From the NCBI RefSeq assembly GCF_028745505.1, contig NZ_JAQZZL010000001.1:992001-1056000 (forward strand): 64,000 nucleotides of DNA, written 5' to 3'. The DNA is from Lentisphaera marina. GTDB lineage: Bacteria; Verrucomicrobiota; Lentisphaeria; Lentisphaerales; Lentisphaeraceae. Position numbers and translations under genes: made by a program. The notes beneath the pieces are model-generated. The model was not told the DNA's origin, did not search any database, and saw only the letters and a list, made by a program, of their open reading frames with translations. The first letter of the stretch is position 1, and every line of letters starts with the position of its first letter. Positions 47,047 through 56,800 of the stretch are shown in pieces.

Positions 47047-48600
47047 TTATTGTATTTCCTTGATCCATTCGATTTGTTTCCAAGTTTCGGGGCCTTCGTT
47101 GCTTTGGGTTGCTCCGGGAGTACTGCGGCCTTCGCGAATTACTTGGGCAAAGACTTTTTTGAGTTCTTGAGCTTTTTCAGGATTAGTTTTGATGAGGTTA
47201 TTTTCTTCTTTGATATCATCAGCAAGATTGATCAGAGCTGTTTTATTGGGGGTATTCAGATAAGAAAGCTTCCAATCGCCAAGGCGAATAGCTAGGTCAC
47301 CGGGGAAGCTTTGATGAATGAGGATGCGTTCCTTGGCTTTGGGAGCTTCACCTTTGAGTTCCGCGAGTATGGATACACTATCTTCAGCGGTATTGTCGGC
47401 AATCTCTTCGCTTAGCAGTTCAGCACAGGTGGCGTAAAGATCATTGAGCGAAACTGTGGAATCGCATTGTGAGTTTGCAGGAATTGCTTTTGGCCATGAA
47501 GCAATGAATGGGACACGATGTCCACCTTCGAGGGTTCTGCCTTTGGCACCGGAATAAATGTAATGGGGATTATGCTGATATTTATCAACGATATCTTGAG
47601 GTATGGCTTTGAGTGAAGCACCATTATCAGCAGTAAAGATGATTAATGTATTTTCAAACAGTCCCTTCTCTTTAAGAGCTTTGATGACTTCGCCTACGCT
47701 CCAGTCGACTTCGAGGACAAAATCTCCGTAAGAACCAGCACCACTTTTACCACGCCATCTTTCGCTAGGCGTTACAGGCGTATGTGGGGCAGTAAGGGGC
47801 ATATAAAGAAAGAAAGCTTGATCAGTTGATTGATCTTTGATGTACTCAACGGCGCCTTCGGTAATGAGTGGCATGGCATCAGTAGCTTTCATCCCTTCTT
47901 GCATGAGTCCTTTGCGCCAAGCAGCTTTAGGGTATTTCTTCATGATGTCATTGAGCTCTTTGCCCGTGAGTCCATTGGCTTTGGCATCTAGGTATTCTTG
48001 AGGACGTGGGTAGTGTTCAGTCTTTGGATTTGTAGGAATGAGATTTTGACTACTAATCATGCGATTTTTCATAAAAGCATAAGGTGCCATATCCCAAGAA
48101 GCTGCTGGGCCATACCAATAATCGAAACCAAGATCTAGGGGGCCATGTGTGATGGGTTTAGAGAAATCGACGTCTTGTTCAGATTCGATTGTGGATTTCC
48201 CTGGTTTGGGAGTCCAGTCGAGGCCGAGATGCCATTTTCCGATCATGGCAGTTTTATAACCATTGCGCTTAAGAAGCGAGGCTACGGTATCGCGTTCTTT
48301 GGGAATGAGGCAGGGAGAGTAGGCGTCAAGAACACGTTCTTTAAGTTTAGTCCTCCAAGCGTGGCGACCAGTCAAGAGTGAATAACGAGTTGGCGTACAG
48401 ACTGAAGAGCCAGAATGAGCATCATTAAAAACACGCCCTTCATTGGCAAGTGAATCGAGTGCGGGAGTTTTGATTTTGGAATGAGAGTTGAGTACACTTA
48501 CATCCCCGACACCCATATCATCGGCTAAGATATAGACAATGTTTGGTGACTGTGCTTGAATTAGTATGGGTAAGCTAAGTAGGGCTAAAAGTAATTTCAT
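47047..48600 (-). CDS. Formylglycine-type arylsulfatase
   Basis: A 517-residue secreted sulfatase, paralogous in fold but not close in sequence to the one at 43775. It has a signal peptide, metal motif ADDMGVGD near 26-33 and signature VCTPTRYSLLTGR with Cys68 as the residue to be modified. KWHLGLDW, the second metal site FTADNGA and a GGHRVPF loop are also present. Length and motifs resemble arylsulfatase A/heparan-type families. An anaerobic or FGE-type maturase must be encoded elsewhere. Confidence 0.9.
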   Translation of the reverse strand: MKLLLALLSLPILIQAQSPNIVYILADDMGVGDVSVLNSHSKIKTPALDSLANEGRVFNDAHSGSSVCTPTRYSLLTGRHAWRTKLKERVLDAYSPCLIPKERDTVASLLKRNGYKTAMIGKWHLGLDWTPKPGKSTIESEQDVDFSKPITHGPLDLGFDYWYGPAASWDMAPYAFMKNRMISSQNLIPTNPKTEHYPRPQEYLDAKANGLTGKELNDIMKKYPKAAWRKGLMQEGMKATDAMPLITEGAVEYIKDQSTDQAFFLYMPLTAPHTPVTPSERWRGKSGAGSYGDFVLEVDWSVGEVIKALKEKGLFENTLIIFTADNGASLKAIPQDIVDKYQHNPHYIYSGAKGRTLEGGHRVPFIASWPKAIPANSQCDSTVSLNDLYATCAELLSEEIADNTAEDSVSILAELKGEAPKAKERILIHQSFPGDLAIRLGDWKLSYLNTPNKTALINLADDIKEENNLIKTNPEKAQELKKVFAQVIREGRSTPGATQSNEGPETWKQIEWIKEIQ

Positions 48601-48737
48601 AAATCATTTCCGTTTGTTTTTAAGTCTAACTGTCAACAAAAGCGTTATGTTGACAATAGAATTATAAAGTTTTTCATTTTTCTTTTTAAGCTTGGAAAGC
48701 TTTATTAGGAAAAGCAGATCGAATAGGACGCGATATA

Positions 48738-49334
48738 ATGAGTGATTTTCATCCCACTAGGCAAACCTTGATAGCAAAAATCAGGAATCAGCACGACGAA
48801 GGCGCTTGGGGTGATTTTGTGGATTTTTATCGTCCCTATATTTACACAGTAGTGACACGTATGGGCCTCAATCATGAAGTCGCGGAAGATACAGTCCAAA
48901 AAGTTATCATGACTCTGTGGAAAAAATTACCTGATTTTGAATACATGCCGGACAAATGCAAGTTTCGTACTTGGATGAACAATGTAACTCGTAAAGAAGT
49001 TTTGAATGTCTTTCGAACTGACGGCAGGTATCAGAGGCGTATCGAAAAAGCTTCTACAATGGAAGAATGGAAGCCAGATGACTCGATGCCAGATATTTAT
49101 AGTATTGCCGATTCGGAATGGAAGTTACACGTGTCAAAATTGGCATGGGAAAAAGTAAAGAGTGAATTTTCGGGCAAAGCGATGGAATGTTTTACTTTAT
49201 TTAGCCAAGGTAAAACGGTAGAAGAAGTTTGTAATGAGCTCGATTTGAAAGTCAATAGTGCCTATGTTTTACGTAGCCGTGTGGGCGACAAGTTAGCCAA
49301 AGAGATACGCAGGCTTGATCAGGAGTTGAGTTGA
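48738..49334 (+). CDS. Sigma-70 family (ECF-type) sigma factor, module 2
   Basis: A 198-residue sigma factor with regions 2 (GAWGDFVDFYRPYIYTVVTRMG ... LWKKLPDFEY ... FRTWMNNVTRKEVLNVFR) and 4 (KTVEEVCNELDLKVNSAYVLRSRV). It is a paralogue of the sigma factor at 39032. Its stop overlaps the start of the kinase gene in TGATG, so here the pair is a true operon. It is divergent from the second sulfatase gene. Confidence 0.85.
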   Translation: MSDFHPTRQTLIAKIRNQHDEGAWGDFVDFYRPYIYTVVTRMGLNHEVAEDTVQKVIMTLWKKLPDFEYMPDKCKFRTWMNNVTRKEVLNVFRTDGRYQRRIEKASTMEEWKPDDSMPDIYSIADSEWKLHVSKLAWEKVKSEFSGKAMECFTLFSQGKTVEEVCNELDLKVNSAYVLRSRVGDKLAKEIRRLDQELS

Positions 49335-51472
49335 TGCCTAAGGGTGATTTGCCCGATGACTTTCTTATGGGGTTTTATGATAAATCTATAGAAGATACCC
49401 CAAGTCCTATTAATGAATCGGAACTCATTCAGTCGATTCAGCATATTAATGAGCGCTACCTTACAAAAGTAGAGATTGGTCAAGGTGGGATGAAATTGAT
49501 TGATTCCTGTGAAGATAGTGTGGCGGGAAGGCGAGTGGCTAAAGCTCGCATGAAAAACTGTCATTCAGCAGCTGATATAGACAACTTTATCCGCGAAGCT
49601 CGGCTTACAGCAATGCTGGAACACTCAAATATTGTGCCTCTCTATGATATAGGTGTCGGAGATGATGGCTTACCTTATTTTACAATGAAACAACTGGGGG
49701 GGCAGAACCTACAGGAGATCTTAGTTGAGTGCCAGAAGGGAGAAGTACCAGACGATTTTTCATTGACTAAACGTTTAGATATATTTTTAAAAGTTTGCGA
49801 TGCTATTTCATATGCGCATTCAAGAGGGATTGTTCACTTAGACATAAAACCAGCTAATATTCAGATTAGTGAGTTTGGCGAGGTTTTAGTTTGTGATTGG
49901 GGCTTAGCGCGTGAACTTGACCGTAGTGGACGTTGTGAAACACTAGAATTGAGAAAGGAAGATTACGAGACTTTACCCGAGGTGCCAGTTTCCTTGGATC
50001 AATCCATAAAGGGAACACCGGGTTTTATGGCTCCCGAACAAATCAATAGTTCAAAATTTGGTAAGCGAACGAGTCAAACAGATGTTTATAACCTCGGTGC
50101 CGTCCTGTATGCTTTACTGGTATTAGAGTCTCCATTTGCAGGGGACTCTGTTAAAGATGCGATTCTTCACACGATGACAGGAGAATTGAAATCGACGATT
50201 GAATTGAAACCGGAGTTGCGGATTCCGCAAGCACTCGACGCTGTCGTGATGAAAGCCATGTCAGTTGAAAAAATTAATCGTTATGAAAATGCGGATGATT
50301 TAGCAGAGGATATTCGCTCATGGTTAGGTGGTTTTGCGACTTCCGCAGAAGAGGCGGGTTTTATACGTAATATGGCCTTAGTCTTTAAGCGGCATAAAAT
50401 GGGAACTTTATATGCCACTATCTTTTTGGCCCTTTCATTCATAGTACTTGCGGTGGCTTTTCAGAGGATTAATAAAGAAAAAGAAAGAGCTCTAGGATCA
50501 GAAGCACTGGAAAAAGAAGCGCGTCAATATGCGGAGAATTCTGAAAAGACATTATCTCGTACAGTAGATGATTTAGAGGAGGAGAAAAAGCAACGTGAGC
50601 TGATCTCTATTAAAGCGGCGGAGAATTTTTATTCCACAGCTTTAAACGCTATTCGTAATGAGCAGTATACCAAAGCTTTGACGATGATTCATGACATTCT
50701 AGCCCTTAATCCAGATAATCAAAAAGCTTTGATTGAGCGATCGCGATTGATGATTGGGCAGCTTCGTTTTCATGAGGCTTATATAAATCTTGAGAAAGTG
50801 AAAGATCAAAAATTAGTCAAACCCTTAGTTGATTTATCTAAGAAATATCGAGTTCTCAAAGAGCGGGAAGGGAATTTAACTATAGATCAAATCTTTGAGC
50901 TTCAAGGTGAAATTAAGCAGATTTCAATAGACTTAAACTGGCACATGCAAGGCATGATTAAGCAATGGCTTTCTAAGCATTATCCACTAGAAAAGAGGCT
51001 TGAGTTTGCTCGTAGAGTTATTTCTGGAAATGGAAGGCATAAGTTTGAACTTAGAAAAGTAGATGAATTATACGATCTAGATATTAGTGATCATCCAGGT
51101 TTAGCCGACATTTCTGTTCTAACTAATCTTCCCTTAAGGAGTTTGAATATGAGTGGGACATCTGTCCGAGATTTGAGTCCCTTGAAAGATATGGCCTTAG
51201 AGCTTTTAAATGTACAACAAACATTCGTTTCAGAGCTAGGGGCTTTACAGAAAATGAAGCTTATAGAAATTGATTTGCGGAATTCACATGTGACAAAAAT
51301 TAGTTCTTTAAATTTTAGCCGAATGAAGCGGATATATTTAAATGAATTTGTCTTAAATTTGACGCCACTATTCAAAGCAACAAGTTTAGAAGAAATTTAC
51401 TTACCAAAATCGTATCAGAATAAAAAGCATTTACGTCGTCTACCAAAGACGGTAAAAGTCATTCCTTATTGA
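49334..51472 (+). CDS. Membrane Ser/Thr kinase with TPR-like and LRR-like C-terminus (module 2)
   Basis: A 712-residue kinase. ATG 49334 lies in the TGATG overlap, with AGGAG at 49321-49325. The kinase domain spans about residues 45-335, with the G-loop as IGQGGMKL, catalytic loop HLDIKPAN (Asp170), DWG instead of DFG and GTPGFMAPEQ activation segment. The lysine position is odd: VAKARMK, with the lysines flanking the usual place. One transmembrane helix is near 355-378. A TPR-like repeat follows, then leucine-rich repeats with SVLTNLPLRSLNMSGTSV. Full-length paralogue of the kinase at 37035. The LRR-like end would face the periplasm and may sense a ligand. Confidence 0.85.
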   Translation: MPKGDLPDDFLMGFYDKSIEDTPSPINESELIQSIQHINERYLTKVEIGQGGMKLIDSCEDSVAGRRVAKARMKNCHSAADIDNFIREARLTAMLEHSNIVPLYDIGVGDDGLPYFTMKQLGGQNLQEILVECQKGEVPDDFSLTKRLDIFLKVCDAISYAHSRGIVHLDIKPANIQISEFGEVLVCDWGLARELDRSGRCETLELRKEDYETLPEVPVSLDQSIKGTPGFMAPEQINSSKFGKRTSQTDVYNLGAVLYALLVLESPFAGDSVKDAILHTMTGELKSTIELKPELRIPQALDAVVMKAMSVEKINRYENADDLAEDIRSWLGGFATSAEEAGFIRNMALVFKRHKMGTLYATIFLALSFIVLAVAFQRINKEKERALGSEALEKEARQYAENSEKTLSRTVDDLEEEKKQRELISIKAAENFYSTALNAIRNEQYTKALTMIHDILALNPDNQKALIERSRLMIGQLRFHEAYINLEKVKDQKLVKPLVDLSKKYRVLKEREGNLTIDQIFELQGEIKQISIDLNWHMQGMIKQWLSKHYPLEKRLEFARRVISGNGRHKFELRKVDELYDLDISDHPGLADISVLTNLPLRSLNMSGTSVRDLSPLKDMALELLNVQQTFVSELGALQKMKLIEIDLRNSHVTKISSLNFSRMKRIYLNEFVLNLTPLFKATSLEEIYLPKSYQNKKHLRRLPKTVKVIPY
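50216..50230. repeat. TTGCG-N5-CGCAA palindrome, exact and fully symmetric, spacer GATTC
   Basis: Inside the kinase gene over codons for L-R-I-P-Q. It reads as TTGCGGA-T-TCCGCAA, the most symmetric copy. A one-mismatch copy follows at 50334-50348. Confidence 0.85.
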
Positions 51473-51482
51473 TTATTATAGC

Positions 51483-51926
51483 TTAGGGAAGTCGCTCGAT
51501 TTTTATCACGGGGTAAATGGGGTATGAGCTATGATTTTTTGTCACATAGTCATGATTCCAATTTAAGATGACTTTATCCCCTTTTTTTATATTTGAAGGT
51601 AGGGGATATATACCTTCGAGAGGCTTTTTATTAAAGTCGGTGAGTTGGACTTGGAATTGCTTTTGTCTGTCACCATATTTACCATTTTTTTGAAATTTGC
51701 GGTATTCTAAGATAGTGAAGCTAGCGATCTCTCCAGATTTACCACATTTGTCAGGACAATCACTTGTGCGACCCATGCATTTTTTATATCGAAGACCATC
51801 AAAACGAGCAATGGTTTCATGGATTGCTAAGGTTTCGTGCTTCTGATAGGCTTCGGGGGCTTTATTGGAATAACATGAAGTGAATAAAAAAAAGGAAAGA
51901 ACTACGCTTGGTAGTAATTTCCTCAT
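51483..51926 (-). CDS. Lipoprotein of unknown function with Cys cluster
   Basis: A 147-residue predicted lipoprotein with lipobox FTSC near residue 18. A cluster of four cysteines (KKCMGRTSDCPDKCGKSG) is followed by two beta-rich blocks. The pattern C-x5-10-DCPD-x-CG recalls uncharacterised proteins of Planctomycetes, without a named family. Convergent with the kinase gene. Its start overlaps the stop of the 40-residue ORF upstream. Confidence 0.65.
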   Translation of the reverse strand: MRKLLPSVVLSFFLFTSCYSNKAPEAYQKHETLAIHETIARFDGLRYKKCMGRTSDCPDKCGKSGEIASFTILEYRKFQKNGKYGDRQKQFQVQLTDFNKKPLEGIYPLPSNIKKGDKVILNWNHDYVTKNHSSYPIYPVIKIERLP

Positions 51927-52045
51927 TTCCTTCTCTTCCGTGGGCTTTTAACCGGAACGGGTATGGGACGAACTTGTGCTTCTGGTGCCTTGGGGATTTT
52001 GCTTAAAATAGCAATGGCAATCAGAGCAATAATAAAACTAGTCAT
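51923..52045 (-). CDS. 40-residue membrane peptide upstream of the Cys-cluster lipoprotein
   Basis: MTSFIIALIAIAILSKIPKA followed by a Pro/Val/Arg/Lys-rich tail ending in RKRRK. One short transmembrane helix with a strongly basic C-terminus. The ATG at 52045 follows a GGGAA stretch and the stop overlaps the next ATG by 4 bp, which supports translation and coupling. Too small for family assignment. Confidence 0.5.
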   Translation of the reverse strand: MTSFIIALIAIAILSKIPKAPEAQVRPIPVPVKSPRKRRK

Positions 52046-52162
52046 TTGATTTCCCGTTATTAATTGTAGTACACGCTAAGGTAATACGAATCTTCGGGGA
52101 ATTCAAAAAAAATGGGCAGTTAGATTTAAAGAATCTTAATGTTTTTTTAATTTTAGCTTGGG

Positions 52163-52543
52163 CTATTCATAAACTTCGTGACATTTGTCACAAGATTTCT
52201 TGACTTCAGACCATTTCTTAAACTGTTCCTCTCTTTTTAAACTAGGAAGTTGTGCGATGAAATCATCGATATACTGAGCTGTTCTTTGAGCTTCGTCACG
52301 GAAAAATTTATCGGGATGCTGAATAGCAATTAAAGCATGACTTTCTTCTTGTAAGATGCTTAATTGTTGGAGCCAGTCATCTTGTATGAGATGATTAGAC
52401 TTTTGCATGCGATTAAGAAGCCATGTGGGTTCATCCATGTTTTCCATGATTTCGTCAATTTCAACTGATTTATAGTCGTAATTGGGCTCAGAGCTGGTGC
52501 AGCTCAAGAATATGGCGCTAGAAATTAAGAGGCGTATTTTCAT
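52163..52543 (-). CDS. Mono-heme c-type cytochrome-like lipoprotein
   Basis: A 126-residue predicted lipoprotein (IFLSC lipobox). A helical body resembles cytochrome c'-type four-helix bundles, and a single CDKCH heme-attachment motif sits five residues from the C-terminus. Its start overlaps the stop of the TolC-like gene by 1 bp, so it is the last gene of the efflux operon. A heme lipoprotein in an RND operon is unusual; it may sense redox state or serve another process and be co-regulated. Confidence 0.7.
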   Translation of the reverse strand: MKIRLLISSAIFLSCTSSEPNYDYKSVEIDEIMENMDEPTWLLNRMQKSNHLIQDDWLQQLSILQEESHALIAIQHPDKFFRDEAQRTAQYIDDFIAQLPSLKREEQFKKWSEVKKSCDKCHEVYE

Positions 52544-53817
52544 TATTGCTTGAGATATAAAAGGTTTTCACGAAGTACTTGCATCTTATAAATGATTGAA
52601 AGTAAACGATAACGAGATTCCACTAACTGTAGATTAACATCGCTGACTTGCAAGAGTGTTAACAAGCCGGCGCGGTACTGTTCGCGTGCAATTTTATAAT
52701 TTTCTTCAGCGAAAGCTAGAGCTTGCTTCTCATTGTAAATTTGTTCTGCCAAGCTTTCCCACTGGCTCTCGAGTTGGAGGTATATGCGTGTGCGTTCACG
52801 AATTTCTGCTTTTACGGAAAAATCATTGGCAATAATGTTTTTTGATTCAAATAATTGGCGTGAGCTTCTTTGCTTACCATCTAGTATTGCCCAATTTAAA
52901 GTGACTCCCACGAGCCAGCCATCTTCTAAGTCATCTGTATCTGGGCCTGTCACACCTGCACTTGCGAGGCCGTAGAGTTCTGGAGCATATTCGGACTTTA
53001 CCTGTTCAATTTTAGTACGAGAAACATTGGAGTCAGCTTCTAGGGTAGCAATTTCGAGACTCTTATCTAGCATTCTTTTTACCTCTACTAGAAGTTTCTC
53101 AACATGTTTTGGGGGAGATAGGGTTTCAATAGATTTGATTTTGGAATGAACTTTGCCAATTGAAGAAGCAAACTCGAACATACTTTCGTTTAAACGTGAC
53201 TCTTGTGAACGGGTGGTATTGAGGGCTTGCATTTTGCTGACTTTCGTTTGTAGAACATCTACACGACTTAGGGTTCCCGCTTCAAAAAGGCTTTCGGTAT
53301 CTTGCTCCTCTTCTTCACTCAGTTTAAGACGTTCTTTGGCGACTTCGAGACCCGCTTGTTCAAAAATATACGACCAATAATCGACTCGAGCTTTAAAGCT
53401 GAGGTCACGAATCATCATAGCATTTTGTAAGCGGCTTAACTTCACTTCTGCTAAGCCTTCTTCGAGAGCCCATTTTTTGCGACCAAAACCATAGAGGTAT
53501 TGACTAATGCTGAGTGAGCTATTTAAGCGTTCATCTTCATTATTTTCAAAGCCAAAAGCAAGGGGCTCACTACTATCAAAAAGATTTTCATAGCCTGCGC
53601 TGACATCGCCTTGGGTTTTAAAGCGTGAGACTCGTAGATCTTTGTTGGCTTCAGTTTGTTGAATACGTATTTCGCTGTTGCGGATTTCGCTAAGGTTTTT
53701 GACGACAAGAGCCCGAATATCATCTAATTTGACTTGCATGGGCTCGGCCTCAGCTTTTTCCTGTGCATAGCTAAAGCTAAGCATCAAAAAGTATATTGTC
53801 ATAAGCTGCGTTTTCAT
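52543..53817 (-). CDS. TolC-family outer-membrane efflux channel
   Basis: A 424-residue outer-membrane factor with a signal peptide and two helical repeats of the TolC pattern (LRNAMMIRDLSFKARVDYWSY and the second-half AREQYRAGLLTLLQVSDVN). Pairs with the RND permease and adaptor encoded just upstream. The last two genes of the unit overlap or nearly touch. Confidence 0.85.
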   Translation of the reverse strand: MKTQLMTIYFLMLSFSYAQEKAEAEPMQVKLDDIRALVVKNLSEIRNSEIRIQQTEANKDLRVSRFKTQGDVSAGYENLFDSSEPLAFGFENNEDERLNSSLSISQYLYGFGRKKWALEEGLAEVKLSRLQNAMMIRDLSFKARVDYWSYIFEQAGLEVAKERLKLSEEEEQDTESLFEAGTLSRVDVLQTKVSKMQALNTTRSQESRLNESMFEFASSIGKVHSKIKSIETLSPPKHVEKLLVEVKRMLDKSLEIATLEADSNVSRTKIEQVKSEYAPELYGLASAGVTGPDTDDLEDGWLVGVTLNWAILDGKQRSSRQLFESKNIIANDFSVKAEIRERTRIYLQLESQWESLAEQIYNEKQALAFAEENYKIAREQYRAGLLTLLQVSDVNLQLVESRYRLLSIIYKMQVLRENLLYLKQ

Positions 53818-53825
53818 ATTATCTC

Positions 53826-56800
53826 CTAAGTATTGTGAAAGCGTTTAAAAAATTTATTTTGTCGAAATCTTTCTAGGATTTCAAAAAGTACGGGAATGAT
53901 TAACAAAGTCATGCTTGTACTTACAGTCAATCCCGCAATAAAAGCGGTAGCAAAAGGACTCCAGGCAATACTGAAATCGGGAATGCCGATGGCCATGGGA
54001 AGTAAGCCAGCGATAGTGGTGAATGTCGTCATCATAATGGGGCGCATGCGCTGATGTCCCGCAGTTAGAAGTGCTTCTTGTAAAGGAAGTCCATCTTTGA
54101 GTCGTTGATTAATAAAGTTGATGAGGACAATAGCATCATTGATCACTAGACCGGTTAAACCAACTAAAGCCATGAAGCCGTTAACTGTTAAGAATGAACG
54201 CTCTGGGCGAATACTGCCTTCGGGCAGTAAGTCGGCACCCACACCTAATAAGGCCATGACAATAATGACTCCAGTAAAACTGAAGATGATATTTGACATG
54301 ATGAGTAGAGGTTGCAAATAGCTGCGGAATTGACTGGCTAGAATACCATAAATGAGTATAACCGCCAATAAAAAGGCCGATGCTAAAGAGCGATAACTCT
54401 TGCCGGTGCTCTCGGATTCGCCACCAAAGGAAATGATTGTTCCGGGGTAGTTTGTGCGATTTTCCTCCCACCATTTATTAAGTTTTGAACTTACATTCAG
54501 GGCGCCAATCTTGGTGTCTTCATCGAGGTTTCCAGAGATAGTGACAATTCGTTGGAAATCCCAGCGAATGAGTGAAGATGAAACGCTTTCGGAAGTAAAA
54601 TGACCGAGGTCACTAAAAAGTACACGTTTACCATCGGCTTGATTGATAAAAGGAATGTTCATTAGGTCGACAGGATCTTTTAAATGACTTGGAGCTAAGC
54701 GGAGTTTTAGCGGGATGTCTTCATCTGAGCGTCTAAAGTCAGCAATGTAAGCACCATCTAAACTATCGGCAATAAATCTTTGTACATCGACTTCGGAGAG
54801 TTTTAGCCCGGCTAATTTTTCACGATCAATCTTGAAAGAGAGGATATTTGAACGGAGTTGACGGTCGTGTTTTAAGTCAATGATTCCTTCCAGACTCTTT
54901 GTCGATTCATCTTCCAGATAAGCCATGATATCTTTAACGGCCTGCATGATGATTTTATCATTATTACCAGAAACACGGACGTTAATAGGCAGTCCCACAG
55001 GAGGGCCATCTTTTGCCGCCACGACTTCGAGATCAATGCCATCGACTTCGAACTCAGTTTCAAGTTCTTTGCGCATGTCGCGAATAAAACGAGCGGCATC
55101 ATCGAATTCACGATCGGCTTTTGGCGGTAACTCAGCCATAACAAAGCCGTATTGATTACTCATGACGGGTTTATAGTCTAAGTCGACGAGCATGCCTGAT
55201 TGGGAAGTCGTATTTAAAATACTATTCGGCCCTTTGTTGATGAGTTTCGAACTTATTTTTCTAATGACTTTGTCGGTTTCTTCGAGGGGAGTTCCACCAG
55301 GCATACGGACATAAATTTGCATGATTGATGTGTTGTCGGGGAAGAATACTAATTTTAGTAGAGGTTTAAAACCAAAAGCAGGCATGATTATAATAAAAAT
55401 AGCGACGATAAAGAGTAGGGCGGAACTGAATAGGCTGATGATAGGGTGATTGAGGCACCAGCTTAAGCAAGAGTGATAAAATCGTGAGATTTTCCCCAGT
55501 ATGCCTTCGCGATGAAGGAAGTCATCTAGGCTTTCTTCTTTATGCGTTTCAGGCGCTTCATCTTTCCCGAGTAGATTTTCTAGGTCAATCACATGGAGGG
55601 GTAATAAGATTAGGCATTCAACGATACTTATCGTAAGAGCAGTACAAACGGCAATTGGGACAAGAGAAAAGAAATCACCTACTGCCCCAGTCATCAAGAG
55701 TAGCGGAAGAAAAGCCGCCATGGTAGTTAGTGTGGCACTGAGGACCGGCCAAAAGACTTCTGAAGTCCCATCGATAACGGCGATTTTGATTTTTTTGCCC
55801 ATCTCGCGATGGCGTTGGATATTTTCAATCACTACAATCGCATCATCTACCACAATACCTGAGACCAAGACAAAACCCAGCAAGGTGAGCTCGTTGATTG
55901 ATTGGCCGGTTAGATAAAAGATTAGTAGGCTACCAAGAAAACTGAAAATAATTCCAGAAATGGTGAGGACGGCAGCGCGACAGGCGTACATTACAAAACA
56001 ACCGAGTACGCCTATGGCCAGAGCTTGGACTAAGGTAGAACTAGAAGCATAACTTACTATGGTGGCGACTAGCGCCAGAATGCTACCGATAGTGGTCAGT
56101 TGCTTACTGCGTTTAGCGAGAAACATAAAGAGTAAGTACATGACAAAAATAATGGAAAGTACTAAGCTTTCAGAGAGTATGCCTAAACCATCTTTAATCT
56201 TGTTGGTCGTATCCAAGGTGTAGACTACGTCAAAGGAGTATTGGCTATATTCTTTCTTAAACTCTTCAACACTTATTTTAACGTCATCTTTGATTTTGAA
56301 GGCGTTACCTGAACGAAGTTTGAGTACCTTACAGGCAGTAGAATCTGCAGCGTTGATGCTATTGATTAAATTTCCCTGTAGTTTTTGAATACCCGACTCT
56401 TTGTCAATTGCTAGATCACCTACTGTGATTTGATTGCCTTCGCCATCTTGGCGAACAGTGACTGAATATATATCTTGCGAAGACCGATAACGTTGATCAA
56501 TTCTGATTAGACTTTCACCTGCGGGACTGGTGATGCTTCCCGAGGGTGGAGCTTGACCAGCGAGGCGCATTTTGTCGGCAACGTCTTGCAAAGTGATACG
56601 ATGAGCATCAAGTTTGTGGGGGTCTAAGGCAATGACGTATTGCTCTTGATCATCTCCGAGAAGAAGGACTTTCTTAACTTGATCAATTTGTTCGAGCCTA
56701 AGACGAAGGTCTTTTGCCAATAAAACGAGAGTTCGTTTTGGGAGCGGATTTTTGGGATCCTTGGAGATGAGATTGACTTGAATAACTGGGAGCCATTCAT

